Positions 32,426 to 55,343 of a stretch of DNA of 64,000 nucleotides are shown one piece after another; the stretch's first letter is position 1; every line of letters starts with the position of its first letter. The position numbers were made by a program, and so were the translations under genes. The stretch lies in NCBI GenBank assembly GCA_034509925.1, contig CM067530.1, positions 4,790,501 to 4,854,500 of the forward strand. The letters run 5' to 3'. This DNA is from Hirudinaria manillensis (lineage: Eukaryota > Annelida > Clitellata > Hirudinida > Hirudinidae). The notes beneath the pieces were generated by a model. That model searched no databases, was not told the DNA's origin, and saw only the letters and a program-made list of their open reading frames with translations.

Positions 32426-34038
32426 TCAAAATAGGGCTTTGACACAGAACCTACGTAATCAAATCAAATACGGAATTGAAAGTAGCTTGATGCAGAATAC
32501 TGCAGGCATCTCCGGTCAAAATGGTGCATTCATCCTGCAACCACCAATTGACTTCTTGATGAAAAATCCCTCCTGTCAAGTCGATCTTTAATAAAACTAC
32601 TCGATGAATTCTAAGTGTCTTATCAATTTAAATGGGCGATGTACCCCTTCCTAAAGGATGCAAATGCATAAAAACCAAACAAAATAATTTGTTAAATTCG
32701 TAAGTTCAAATACTATCGATATATAACCATATAACCATATAAAGATATATGATACCCTATATATATATATTTTTTTTTTAAATTAAATTTAAAAATATTT
32801 ATTAAATTTTAATATATTTGTGTTTTATATCAAAATGATATATGGGGTTGTCATTGTTTACTTTGGAACACCTTAAAGGATCGATTAATTTGACTGGGTG
32901 ACGCTTTGGATCACGTATCGGCAGATTGTCTGGTGAGTATCAATAACGGGCTGTTTCTAGGTAGCTGCAGTTTTACAAATAGTAGAAGATTCATACCTCC
33001 TCCCCTCGCGTTCTCGGTATACGGTTTTGTCAACGTTAAAGCAATGTAATACTTGTACAAGGATCTAGCTGTGCAAAAGGATATTAATAAAATAATACCA
33101 CTGCCATATATTACCTTAATAGCACTTACATGTGTACATATATATAAACATTCTTTGGGCTTACTTTAAATTGTCTTATCTAATTTTTCATAAATGCCGT
33201 TCAAGGACGCTACCATTCGGCCAATCCATAAATAAGATAAATGACAGTGCTTTGACTCTCGTCATCCGATATCCAAAATAGAGTATTGTTATTCTTTGTT
33301 CAATACTGTATCCACATAAAATGTACTGTTTATTCATGCCCCAGCTGGAGGGATCTGGAGAAAATCTGTTTTAATTTGCATTGTCTCAAAGTGTTTGTTA
33401 TTATGGAGATTCTTAGTAATTTCATAACTTTACAACTTGATACTATAACTGCAAGCCAACTAACATTCTCTTTGCCAGTCGGAGCAGAAAGCACTTTGAC
33501 TATCCCAATATATGACCATAAATCTCAAATGTTTCTTTTACCTTGTGGGCTTGCTTTCTTTGATGAGAGCACAAGTGAAGCAGCATTTTTATAATCAGTA
33601 TCTGTAATCACTTTCTTGGTTTGTAGAATAGACAAATAAAGATTAAATATATTTTGCCTGATTGCAACCCGTACATTTTTCATGAAATGATTTTCAAATA
33701 CAACTTTTATGATGCATAATATATTTGCAAATAGAACTTTTAAGGGATGAGAACATGGTAAAGTCAAGCTTTAATCATTGTTATACTTTTGCTGATGTCT
33801 TTTAATGAACCACAATTTAACTTTTAAATTTGACACTTCAAAATCTTCTGTGAAGGTTCTGCAAATAACTTTTGGTTTCTTTGTACTGATCATGCAGTGA
33901 ACACTATAAGTAATCCAATATTTGTGATGTCAAAGCTTTTGACCTTGTTGCCTAAAATTATATTTGTAAACTTTTGGATTTTTTTGAATTTTTTTATGTT
34001 ATGGCATCATTTTTCTTTTTTGCAGATTTTTTGGAAAG
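32426..34038. other. Intergenic region, nothing firm
   Basis: AT-rich with a TATATA run at 32755-32790. An open frame at 33286-33594 (+) and its mate on the minus strand (33525-33767) show no recognised domain. The EMC4 promoter should lie at the right end. A TTCTTTTTTGCAG tract (about 34013-34025) could be a 3' splice site for a 5' UTR exon. Confidence 0.4.
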
Positions 34039-37000
34039 ATGAACAAATTAGTAGTTAGAAAGCACAAGTGGTCACTCGACTACATATCAAGGTTTGAGAA
34101 ATGTTTGCATTTTAAACCACTTTTTTACCTTCATATTTTCCTTGGATTGTAGATGAATTTCCTATGATTGCAAATGTATAGTGAATTATTGATAAGGTTA
34201 TGGCTGACTACAGTGAGATTAACCTATAAAATCATTGAAAGCTCTTATCTTAACATTTTATATCCCATTAGCAGTTTTAAGTAATTGTAAGCAATGCTAT
34301 TTGAACACTTTGATGACTTACTTTGATATTTATTGAAACAAAAATTATGGTAACAGATTTTTTGTATTTGAGTTGAACATAAAAGATTACTATATATGGA
34401 AATCAAATTATTTTGTAGAATGAAGCAAGATAATAGCAGGCAATCTCTGACAGCTGAAATTCTTCCTGAACCCCCTGGGTTTTGCTCAGTTACTACAAAC
34501 GAACTTACTCCTAGAGAAAGCAAGCCTGATTTGATTGAGAAAGTGAGTCTGTAAATACATAAGACATTTTTAAAAATTGTTACTTTTACAATAATTTGGT
34601 TGCTGAATTCAACATGAAATTGGGTTTTACATTTCACATATGGTTTTTTCTCAAAAGTGTTATATGTATGAAATTGAATAGAATTTAAATTTCACAAGAT
34701 TTTTTAAGAATTTATTTGTTGACATATACACACACATACATTTATTTAACTTTATGAAGCACGTTTTTAAGAGTACCCACAAAATCCCACCGCTTTTTTA
34801 TGGAGATTGTTAATAAGGGTCTGCATTTGACCATGATGTTTTCATAATTTTTTATCTGATATATATTTTTATTTGTATGAAATTATAATTAAAATGAAAT
34901 ACATTAATAACCTTAATTTTTTTAAATGTTTTTGCTGTGGCATATAACTCATTAATCACAAATCAGTTAAAGACAGTCATTTGAGTCTTAAAATAAAACT
35001 AGGTATGACTGAATCTAATGCATCACCAGCACTTCCATTTCAGGTTTGTAATGTGTGACCAGTAGATCTGACTGTAGCATCATCTTCTGTTTGTCAAAGG
35101 CAGCCTGATGCTCAGCAATGCACAAAAATTTATCTTTCTTCTCCAGATCATCCAGAAGTCCCTTCATGGATTGCATCTCTGGAACAAAAGACAAAACTTA
35201 TCATGCCCAAGAGGATTTCAACTTTGTCTTTGGGCAGCAGCAATTTGACAATCAAGTGATTTTGTCTGAGTCTAGTATAGTCCTAAGCTATTCACATTCA
35301 ATATTCTATTGTCTTCTGGCATGCTTTGCTCTAATTGGTTCTTTGCCACAACAAATATTGAGATTGATCCTAATTCTTGCAAAGAAGAGTTCTGTGGCAT
35401 TATTTTAGCAAAAGGGAATGGATCATATATGGCGAGGTGCATTATTTGTTCCAAAAGCCTGAGGATTGGATTTGAAAGCCTCGACAAGTTCTCTGAGGTA
35501 TCGTCTCTGGTCTAAACATGTATTAAAACATTCAGAGATGGTACATGATAACATGATGAAGAGAGCAAAAAATAGAATAGGGAATAGCATCATGAATGAT
35601 AGATCTGCATTTGTGGGCAAATTATTGAATATAATTACAGCTGAAATTATATAAATATTTAGATAATTTGATTGGATAATGTTAATCCTTATCCAGTTGC
35701 TTCAGATAAGACAAAAGTGTCATAATTTCAGAAGCCCCTTAATTATTAAAGTTAACTTATTGGTTATGGTGGTCCTTAGGGATTGTCTGCAATTTCTTAA
35801 GTGATAGCAATTAATCATGTACAAGATTGTTACCCCTCCAATAATTTTAAATTCTATTGCCACTCTGACTTTCACCATTTATGGCTTTACATCATGGGCA
35901 CAAGGTTTGGACCATTTTTGAAATGGTTTTTCATCCTACAACCTGATGTCTTGCCCAAAGCATTTAGACCTTGCATATCTTCTACATTACTGGAAACTGT
36001 CAATTGCATTCTTCAGCCAACGATTTTGAGAGCTTTAGACTGAGCTGATGGTAATTTTGGAAAATAAAACTTTTTATTCAATAAAATAAGGCCGCTTTTA
36101 CAAGCCCTCGCTACTAATTTCCATTAATTTCATTCTTAAAATTCTTTTCAAATCTTAAAATTGGTTTTGTTTAAGCTAAGAGTAGAGCTCTAGCGTTCCC
36201 CTTGATTGCATCATGTTAATGATGTTCCTCTGAAGCTGTGGACCTTTTGCTCCATTATAATAAACAAGAACATATTTACAACTGACTGGCTGTCATTGGT
36301 TTTAAACATTCAAATTACTGGGACTTTACTTGAAGATTTAAAAGCTATTCTGAACATAGATGGCAGCTTTTTGCAGATTTTTCATGCTGCTAGGGCATAT
36401 TTTATTGTTATCATTATTTTTTTTATAATGTGGTGATTTATTTGTTCACACTACTCATTTAATATTTGTACCTACTACAAGAGATTTTTGCCACCTGATT
36501 TTATTTGATTTTTTGATTTATGGCAATATCCATAAAACAACTGGAAATTTATCTCTTTATGCAGCCTTTTAAACTGGTAAAAAAAAACTTCTGATGTGAC
36601 AATTTTGAATTCAGCATCCAAAAATATAAGAAACAAATTAAAGTTTATTGTTATTTGAATATAAACATTTGCCTCTTACTTCAGAAATCTTGGGATATTG
36701 CCCTTGGTCCATTAAAACAAATTCCAATGAATTTGTTTATTATGTGGATGGCTGGAAATTCGATTTCTATTTTTCCCATCATGATGGTGGGAATGATGTT
36801 TATAAGACCAATACAAGCTATTGTTTCTATTCAGCAAAGTAATTTTGTTTTGGCAATTTTGATAACTTTGTTCTTATGAATTGACATGATTTTTCTTTTG
36901 TCAAAAGCTTTTCGGATGATTGAAGGGAAGAATTCCAGCATCCAAAAGCTTGTTTATACATTTGGAAATTTGGTTGGAATCGGCCTTGCTGTATATAAGT

Positions 37001-37175
37001 GTCATGTAATGGGTTTGTTGCCCCTACATGCTTCTGACTGGCTGTCATTTATTGAACCCCAACAAGTAGGAATATTAAATTTTGTAACATTCTCCTTAGA
37101 ATTTTCACGTTGTTAAGGTTCTTATATTGTATGTTTCAGAGATCTGAATGGTCCAGTGGAGGATTCACTCTCTAA
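34039..37175 (+). CDS. EMC4: ER membrane protein complex subunit 4
   Basis: EMC4 is a subunit of the EMC insertase in the endoplasmic reticulum membrane, which inserts tail-anchored and multipass proteins. Five exons with GT-AG borders and matching phases (34039-34091, 34419-34542, 36685-36838, 36908-37065, 37140-37175) give 174 residues against 183 in human. The N-terminus is short and polar ([18 protein letters not shown]). The core is nearly identical to vertebrates: [69 protein letters not shown], and it ends SSGGFTL. Two hydrophobic spans are evident. The start was chosen as the ATG that matches the family N-terminus. The 2.1-kb second intron holds unassigned sequence with coiled-coil-like text on the minus strand (about 35060-35180). 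AATAAA follows the stop. Confidence 0.96.
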
Positions 37176-37202
37176 AGTGCAAATACTTTATTGTAATTGA
37201 TT

Positions 37203-37208
37203 AATAAA
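37203..37208 (+). terminator. EMC4 polyadenylation signal
   Basis: AATAAA, 28 bases after the EMC4 stop codon, at the usual place for cleavage and polyadenylation. Confidence 0.7.
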
Positions 37209-37659
37209 GATAATTCGAAATGCCAGTTTCTGTCTTTATGGGATCATTTCATGAAATTGCATCTATAGCGACAAAAAACTCTCCATACTTACATGACAAT
37301 TTGGTTAATATGAGTTCATTATTAGACAATTTTTTACACTAGCAAAAAAAACAAAATTAACTTTTTTCCACCTACAAACTCTTTCTATGGCTTAAAGAAG
37401 ATGAGCTGTGCCAATTTTTATGTAAATATTGATATATTTATTTTTTACGACAATTTACATTTGGAGGCTTGTTAAAAAATGTTAAATGTTAATTTACGCA
37501 AACTATATCATTATTAAGGATAACTGGCAAACTTTCATAAAATGAAAATTATCGTCTTTTTGTGGAGCTGCTTCAAGGTGGTCTCAAAGAAATGTGATGG
37601 TGATTGTTGTGACTCCAATGAGCAAAGAAAATAAAAAACGCCAGAAGGTCTCATTAATA

Positions 37660-39235
37660 TTTAGGTGCGCATATTCCCCTTCCCAACTCCAAGGATTAGG
37701 CACTTCCTCTGCATCTCCAGTCTTCTCGGAGGTCGAAAGTTCCTTGCGGGTCTTGTCTCCGGTGTAATGTGCTCCTCTTCGCCTTCAGTAACTTCAAGTT
37801 TTGCTGCCTGGGGTGTCCCACCTGGTGGTAGTAGTGTCAAACGCTTTATTTCAGGTTCCTTATAATAGGAATTGTGACAGATTCGAAGATTACGAATACT
37901 CCAAGATTTTTTACACAAATTATCTGGGAATTATTGACAATCTAACACTTAATGGTTCGTCGAAGAAATTAGGTTATACACAACAGAATCAAAACAATAA
38001 AGTCACTTGAAACTCTTAAACTATTGCAAACACTCACAATTCCCCTCAACCAACTCTCTCCGACACACTCAGACATTATTTTAGGCATTCCAATCAAGGG
38101 TTCCTCTTTTTAAACTATACCACAAACTCCTTCCCGTTTACTCCGACACAATCATACCCCATCGAACTTTCTAGAAATCTACTAATCATCCTTCTACCAA
38201 CCAATCCTCAACCGCTTGTCTCTGGGAAACATAAATAAAACCCCAAAAATCGTGTTAAAAAACCTCCAGTCCTTTCTTAATTAACTCGCAACCTGGGAAG
38301 GTCCCCGCAGAGTTTATAAGAGCATTGTCAGGAGCGGGAGAGATCTCTGACACTTCACACGTTACCTTGAGTGAGCCATCTATTGCTCGCTTCCTCAGCT
38401 TCTCATGTCGATGAAACACTCTGCCGTTAATTTCCACTTTGTTGATGGTGATTGGGGATGGTGATGGCGGGACTTGATACCATTCGGCATTTGATACAAC
38501 CCGACAACTACTTTGGATGATTTGGATCACTTTAGTCTAACCCACAACAAACTCTCTTCGCCTGTGCACGGGTTTCCCTTCTATCTGCTGATCAGTTCTT
38601 TGGAGATGTTTCATCGGCTCCTTCAGTTGGAGGTCGCTCGGAGTAGTTCTTAATGTCCCAGGAGTTTTTCTGCAGGAGTCAAATCCATCAGGGACATGCA
38701 CATCGTTGTGTGATAAGTCAGTAGAAACTTTTTGAGCGCATCTTCCATCACCTCATCTCCCTGTGGCTTTTGAAGTGTACGTTTGTAAGTATCGATAAAA
38801 CGCTCGGCTTGCCAGTTGCAATGGGTTTGATATGGTCATCTGATGTGCTGAATTCAATTCTAACTGACAGTTTTTGAACTCTGTTTCTGTGAATTGTGCC
38901 CTATTGCCCGAAATGAGCACCTTTGGATATCCATGCTGTGCAAAATTCCTACCCAGTTCTGATTGTAGCAATGGATGCTGAACTTTTCAATTTCACAACT
39001 TCCCACCACTTGGTGAAAACATCCACTAACATCGTTCTTTCAATCGGGCCGGAAAAATCAATATGGATCCTCTCCCAAGCACAATCAGGATATTCGGTAT
39101 ATTTTCTGACTGAGGCTTTAGGGTCTGGAAGCAGTTGTAATAACAATTTCTCCCTTCGACGACTTTCATCGTTTCGACGATTTCCCCCCATAAACGTTGT
39201 CATCATGGAAATTTTTCCTCGGTCGCCCAATATGT
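37660..39235 (-). mobile_element. Gypsy-type LTR retrotransposon fossil, integrase region
   Basis: The minus strand carries pieces of a K02A2.6-type Gypsy integrase. The catalytic core start (CAWERIHIDFSGPIERTMLV, about 39080) is followed by the middle of the core (FAQHGYPKVLISGN, about 38935), then the C-terminal domain (GRVFHRHEKLRKR, about 38400) and a low-complexity tail (to about 37660). No gag, protease or RT is adjacent, and no LTRs were recognised. It is broken in many places and clearly old. It lies between EMC4 and PCLAF. Confidence 0.75.
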
Positions 39236-39369
39236 TATAACTCCAGAAAAAAAGTAAAAAAAACTCCAGTAAATAGCTGACTTACAGGTCCCGACTGAGT
39301 TTTTCCAGTAGGATTCTCTCTTGATCTTGGTGAGACGTCTGCAGACTTTCTGGATCTCACTTTCGAGTT

Positions 39370-39565
39370 GGGGCATTCGTGGTTGAATTTATGATCGAAT
39401 AAGATCGACTTAACCGAGGACATGGAACAGATTAGATCCCGCAGTGACGACCCAGCCGGCTTCCACTCCGCCCTGAAGACCTTCCTCTTCACCGCCACTC
39501 CCCTCGCCTTGAAGTCCACCGGACATATGCCACTCTAACGAACCGAATTATTATTATTATTAAAA
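39370..39565 (+). mobile_element. LINE 3' end with (ATT)n tail
   Basis: The plus strand reads a LINE-like C-terminus (DPAGFHSALKTFLFTATPLA, stop at 39538) and ends in ATTATTATTATT (about 39550-39562). The SALKTFLF end and a short trinucleotide tail are typical for CR1/L2-type LINEs. The rest of the element is missing. Confidence 0.5.
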
Positions 39566-40528
39566 ACGATGCGAATCTTTAACGTGCATCATTTTTAAAT
39601 TCTACAGAAAATTTTCTTTTCAAAAATATGATTCGTTTACGTGTCACGTATCCAAAATTTTAATAGCGCTATTTTCGAGTTTACAAATGGGGAGCATAGA
39701 TGTAGAAATGCATTTCTTGTACGTACAAAATGTGGCAGTTTTTGTTTTAAACAATTAAAAGCTAAAACGCAATTACATACCGGCTAAATGCCACGTGCGC
39801 GTTAACTTTTATACGCATCCGCCTAGAGTAAACCTGCAAAAAAACTTCCTCCACCCTCTACCTGGACGACCCTTTTGCATGGCATTACTCATCGCAGTTC
39901 GCTATTTTTAAGCACGGACGGAACCGCTGAACAATAACAACAAAACTGAGCAGATTAACCGCTAATCTAATTTGAATAAGCTTTCGGCCAGTGGTCAGCA
40001 GCAATAATTGTGTCGGGGCTTTAGCCTGTGCACCACAGTTAATATTTTCTACTTCAGCAGGAAGGTTGCTCGACAATTTTGCTATGTGTTTTTATGTTGA
40101 TATTTTATAATTATGTTTTAAATAGTTTTACAATTATGGCTAATTGTAGTACCTTAAAAATCATACATTAGAGCTAAGTATTTATATTCATTTTCACAAC
40201 TTTGTTTGCTGAGTAAACCTTTTATTTGCTGTGGCCCGTGACACAAGCTTTGTATCTTGGTTCCAAATTTTCAGAGCCACATTACAATGTTTAATCCTAA
40301 GATGGTAATTATGTCGGTCCTAAGGTTTTGGTTTTTGTTGCCTATTAGTAGTTGAATAAAACAGATTATCTTTCAGATACAAATATTCATTTTCATTCAC
40401 CCCAATAACCAAGGCTCCTCATACCAAGCACTACTGTATTAAAACTATATCATTTATATACTTTACTCAATATCAAAAATTGGCTGCTTAAGTAGCATGT
40501 TAAATGGCACATAAGTAAATAAAATGAG
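39566..40528. other. Intergenic region with weak dispersed repeat
   Basis: Bases 39860-40035 resemble 15617-15835. Otherwise AT-rich with no gene recognised. The PCLAF 3' end and its signal should be near 40500 (minus strand); AATAAA in reverse complement was not clearly seen. Confidence 0.4.
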
Positions 40529-41109
40529 TTATTCTTGTGGTTCCTTCGGCTCTTTGACTAAAAAGTTATCAATCGTTTTTTGCCACTCTGGAGTAGGTCT
40601 TGGACAAACTGGATTCATGCCCAAGAGTCCAGGCTTTTTGTTTTTCCCTAAAAGAAATTACATAGAAAATATCTATCAATTATGGTCCACCACATAGGAA
40701 ACCAATAAAAAAATAAATCGCTGGTTACCCGAGCTACTCCCACTTCCGGAGCTAGACTGCATGTTTACAGACTTTTGTGGTACTTTAGCTCCTGTGACTG
40801 TAATTTTTAATTGTTCAAGTCTCACTCACTACATGCTAAACTCTAGATAGATTTTCTTATTGACAACAAAAAGAATATTTTGTAAATATGGTTTAGTTTC
40901 ATGACAGTACATTATATAAATCTATACATAAACAAAACAACGTTCCTGAATGAAGAGCACCCGCAAAACATCCAATATTGAGACTTTAATAACGAATTTA
41001 GCTGCTTAACACTTGGATTAATTTTTTTAAGTGCACCGACTTAATTGCTAAAAACGAAAAGGAACAAATTACCTTTCTTTGCGCAATTATCTGCCTTCGT
41101 ACGAACCAT
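40529..41109 (-). CDS. PCLAF: PCLAF/p15PAF-like PCNA-associated factor
   Basis: PCLAF is a small, mostly disordered protein that binds the PCNA sliding clamp and acts in replication and DNA-damage bypass. Three exons on the minus strand (41073-41109, 40729-40797, 40529-40647) have GT-AG borders and matching phases and give only 74 residues (human 111). Signatures: the N-terminus MVRTKAD, identical to the vertebrate start, and NPVCPRPTPEWQKTIDNFLV, which matches the family block around the PIP box (Q-x2-I-x2-F-L here; the human form ends in FF). Ser/Gly-rich linker between. The C-terminal tail present in vertebrates, including the KEN region, is absent. Too small and too split to appear as a long open frame; found by motif. 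Confidence 0.88.
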
Positions 41110-41635
41110 ATTGAAAACAATAACCAAATTTACAATTACTTACCGCCCCTATAGGATAATAAACAAGGAAGAAAAGATTCTTACAACTAAGCTTAAATTA
41201 ATTTTTAAAATTAAAATCTTTATAAGTTAATAGAAAAATGGTTATAAACTCAAATTCAAAATGTAAAAAAAATGACAGCGTTTATTTTCAAACTCAATAA
41301 CGAAATGATTAGAGCAGCGATAGGTACTTTTTTAGTTAAAGTCCATATAATAACATAATATGGATTTACCGATGGGTATATAATATTTTAAGCTTTAATC
41401 AATTACATATGATTCTGACACATTAATATGTATAAACCTTATCTTTAAAAGTGTGATCTCATTTTAAAATATCCAATATTAAAATCAACTTGATTAAAAT
41501 TAAATTGAATAAAACAATATGATGCATAAAGATACTACCATAAAGGTGTGTTTAGAAAGTTGTAAAAACAGCACTTCTCCGAATTCATGCCATACTTCGA
41601 GAGATTTTGTTTAAAATTCTGTTTTTAAAGACATC
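41110..41635. other. AT-rich intergenic sequence
   Basis: No gene or repeat recognised. Should include the PCLAF promoter. Confidence 0.4.
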
Positions 41636-41639
41636 CCAG

Positions 41640-41860
41640 ATAATACACCTCGGAGGGGCCCACCCGGGCATATTTGTGGGCCCCGCGTAAGTTTTGTCCG
41701 CGAGGGGGCGCAAGGGACCCGCGCGGGCTATTAAGCTCGGGTTGCCCTGCCAAATCCCGGCATTTAGTCGAGGGTTGCCCAGCCATTAAATCCAGGCTAC
41801 CCAGCCTAATCTCAGCCATTATATATGGGCTACCCAGCCACATTCCGGCACCATTTAATC
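41640..41860 (-). repeat. GC-rich patch with degenerate tandem repeats
   Basis: Units such as GGTTGCCCAGCCATTAAATC, GGCTACCCAGCCTAATCTC and GGGCTACCCAGCCACATTC follow each other at intervals of about 25-30 bp (41740-41850). A GC-rich block with GGCCCACCCGGG precedes them. It resembles the GC-rich subterminal regions of DNA transposons. Class unknown. Confidence 0.45.
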
Positions 41861-42094
41861 GTATAAAATATTTATTTACAAAAATCGTTCATTCATTGAA
41901 ATTCTCTTTCGACTTCCAGCTCCTCTATCGCTGGCATTCCCAAACCATTTGCAAATCCCATTCTCCAAATCTTGGATGGTGGAGGTTAATGTGTTTGGAT
42001 TCTTCTTCGCCACACCTGATCATCTTAGATTGTTAATTTAGCATGAATTTTCGATCTAAGTAACATCAATAGTTAGTTTAACCAATGCAGGCAA

Positions 42095-42296
42095 GTCGGG
42101 CAACCCGCCCTCTGCCCTTTTATTCCGGCTTTAGAAAGACAGCACTCCATCAGGCGTAGCTCCGCCCATTTGTTTAGCCGTTAATTAGTGAAAACTCACT
42201 GGAAATAGTTCCAAACGTTATTTAGTGAGCATATTCATGCTAAATAATATCCTTTGCACCAACGACTACTTTATCGAGAATTTTCAATATTATAAT
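42095..42296 (+). mobile_element. CR1/L2-type LINE 3' end, inverted partner of 26560-26885
   Basis: Over about 170 bp this matches the reverse complement of 26561-26730 (CCTTTTATTCCGGCTTTAGA, GCTCCGCCCATTTGTTTAGC, TAATTAGTGAAAACTCA, GAGAATTTTCAA). It holds the last codons and 3' UTR only. Immediately after the end comes the (TATAA)n array. Confidence 0.75.
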
Positions 42297-42540
42297 TTTC
42301 AATAATATAATATAATATAATATAATATAATATAATATAATATAATATAATATAATATAATATAATATAATATAATATAATATAATATAATATAATATAA
42401 TATAATATAATATAATATAATATAATATAATATAATATAATATAATATAATATAATATAATATAATATAATATAATATAATATAATATAATATAATATAA
42501 TATAATATAATATAATATAATATAATATAATATAATATTA
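42297..42540 (+). repeat. (TATAA)n pentanucleotide microsatellite
   Basis: About 48 uninterrupted copies of TATAA start exactly where the LINE 3' end stops. LINEs of this group often end in short tandem repeats, so the array probably grew from the LINE tail. The long open frame across it is an artefact. Confidence 0.95.
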
Positions 42541-42649
42541 TTAAAACAAATTCACTCACATAATCATCATCATCATTGTAATCGTCATCGTCATTTTGCT
42601 CATAACAAAATCAAACCTTGGCCTCGGTTTTGTCAGGGTCTGTGCCATA

Positions 42650-43065
42650 TCGACCCGTGGGAGGACAGATTAGAGTTCAGCAATGCACTCAAAGCGTAAA
42701 GTGTGCATATCTATCGGCATATCTACAAGGAAGCAAAAGGATACCGGACTGACCTTTTCCCCAACGAAGTTGGCGCAAGAGGTGTAGTAGGAATGTCGCC
42801 CTATGCCTTCCTTTGCACGACGATAGGTTTGTCAAGCCGAGAGAGAGCGAAGGCTTCCACAGCCTTGTCCTGGATCTGACCGATGAGAAGCCAGCATAAT
42901 TCTTCGGAGGCTACGGCAGAAGAACCGAAGAAAGCCGTCGATCTCTGCTCTGTTCGAACGGCGGGGATGAAGTTTCCGCGTTGCAGAAAATGTAATGCCC
43001 AAGGTACGTAAAATTCGGCGGCAGGGAGGACAGAAAAAGACTACCGAGAACCGCACAAAGAATAA
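42650..43065 (+). mobile_element. RLE-LINE copy, endonuclease C-terminal fragment
   Basis: The plus strand reads PWEDRLEFSNALK (about 42658), [20 protein letters not shown] (about 42745-42805), GLSSRERAKA and then 3' UTR text shared with 14600-14720 (CGGCGGGGATGA, GGCGGCAGGGAGGACAGAAA). It has stops and small indels and is truncated on both sides. It lies downstream of the POLR2A gene on the opposite strand. Confidence 0.8.
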
Positions 43066-43069
43066 CAAA

Positions 43070-43817
43070 TTTCATCGCATGAAAATTTATCGCATTATAT
43101 CTTTAAAAGGCATGATAAATTGCAATTAGTCATATGACCCTCTTAAATACAATAAAGCACGGTTAAGTACACACTTAGACCTTAATCTAAACCAGATCTT
43201 ACCCTAATCCTAGGCCCCCCTTCCATAAATCGTCGCTTTAGCCCGGTTCTTCCATAAATTCGCAAACATGCAGTAACCGCTTCACTTGCACTGCCCGAAT
43301 TTTTTTTTACCCCAGACCGGCCAGCTCGAACCACTCATCCCGCAGAATATCTCAGATTTAGTGATTTGTTGATTGAATCGCTCTAGAAAGGTTTATTAGC
43401 TTCAGTTAAGTGATTTTCAAGGCAAAATACGCAAATCTTGGCTAACATAACGGCCCGCCCCAAAGTGCTGAACCCGACCCGCCCGTGCAAACACAGCCCG
43501 TGGGGGCCTGTACAGCACACCTCATCATCCCATGCTTCCTCAACCCCTTGCCAAAAATGTCCTCCGAGTATCGCTCCACTCTCCCATTTCTCATCAGTAA
43601 TTTAAACAAGATATTTTTCTCCTACTAGATGAATTTGAGCCACAACTACGTCCACGAACCCGGCCAAGGACATCAAAGGTCGGAAAGCCACGCTCGATTT
43701 AAAAAAACAACTGCCCATAATAATCATTTCCAAACTAAAACAAATTAAAAAAATTATTTCATCCAAACTCCAAGATCATCTGTTATTGGCGTGCGCCTTC
43801 AGTTTATCATGGTCTGA
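43070..43817. other. Region downstream of POLR2A, no gene
   Basis: A C-rich stretch (43200-43220) and a GC-rich block (43450-43515) that resembles 26470-26500 are the only features. The POLR2A 3' UTR should occupy the right part (minus strand). No canonical signal was identified with confidence. Confidence 0.4.

Positions 43818-55343
<11,526 letters not shown>

Noticed and set aside
33286-33767. Overlapping open frames on both strands left of EMC4
   Set aside because: No domain, no splice support and AT-driven composition. Perhaps an old transposon, but not supported.
35040-36040. Coding-like text on both strands inside EMC4 intron 2
   Set aside because: The minus strand reads a coiled-coil-like piece near 35060-35180, but frames break quickly and no family fits.
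42299-42559. Long open frame of LYYII repeats
   Set aside because: It is only the translation of the pure TATAA microsatellite.
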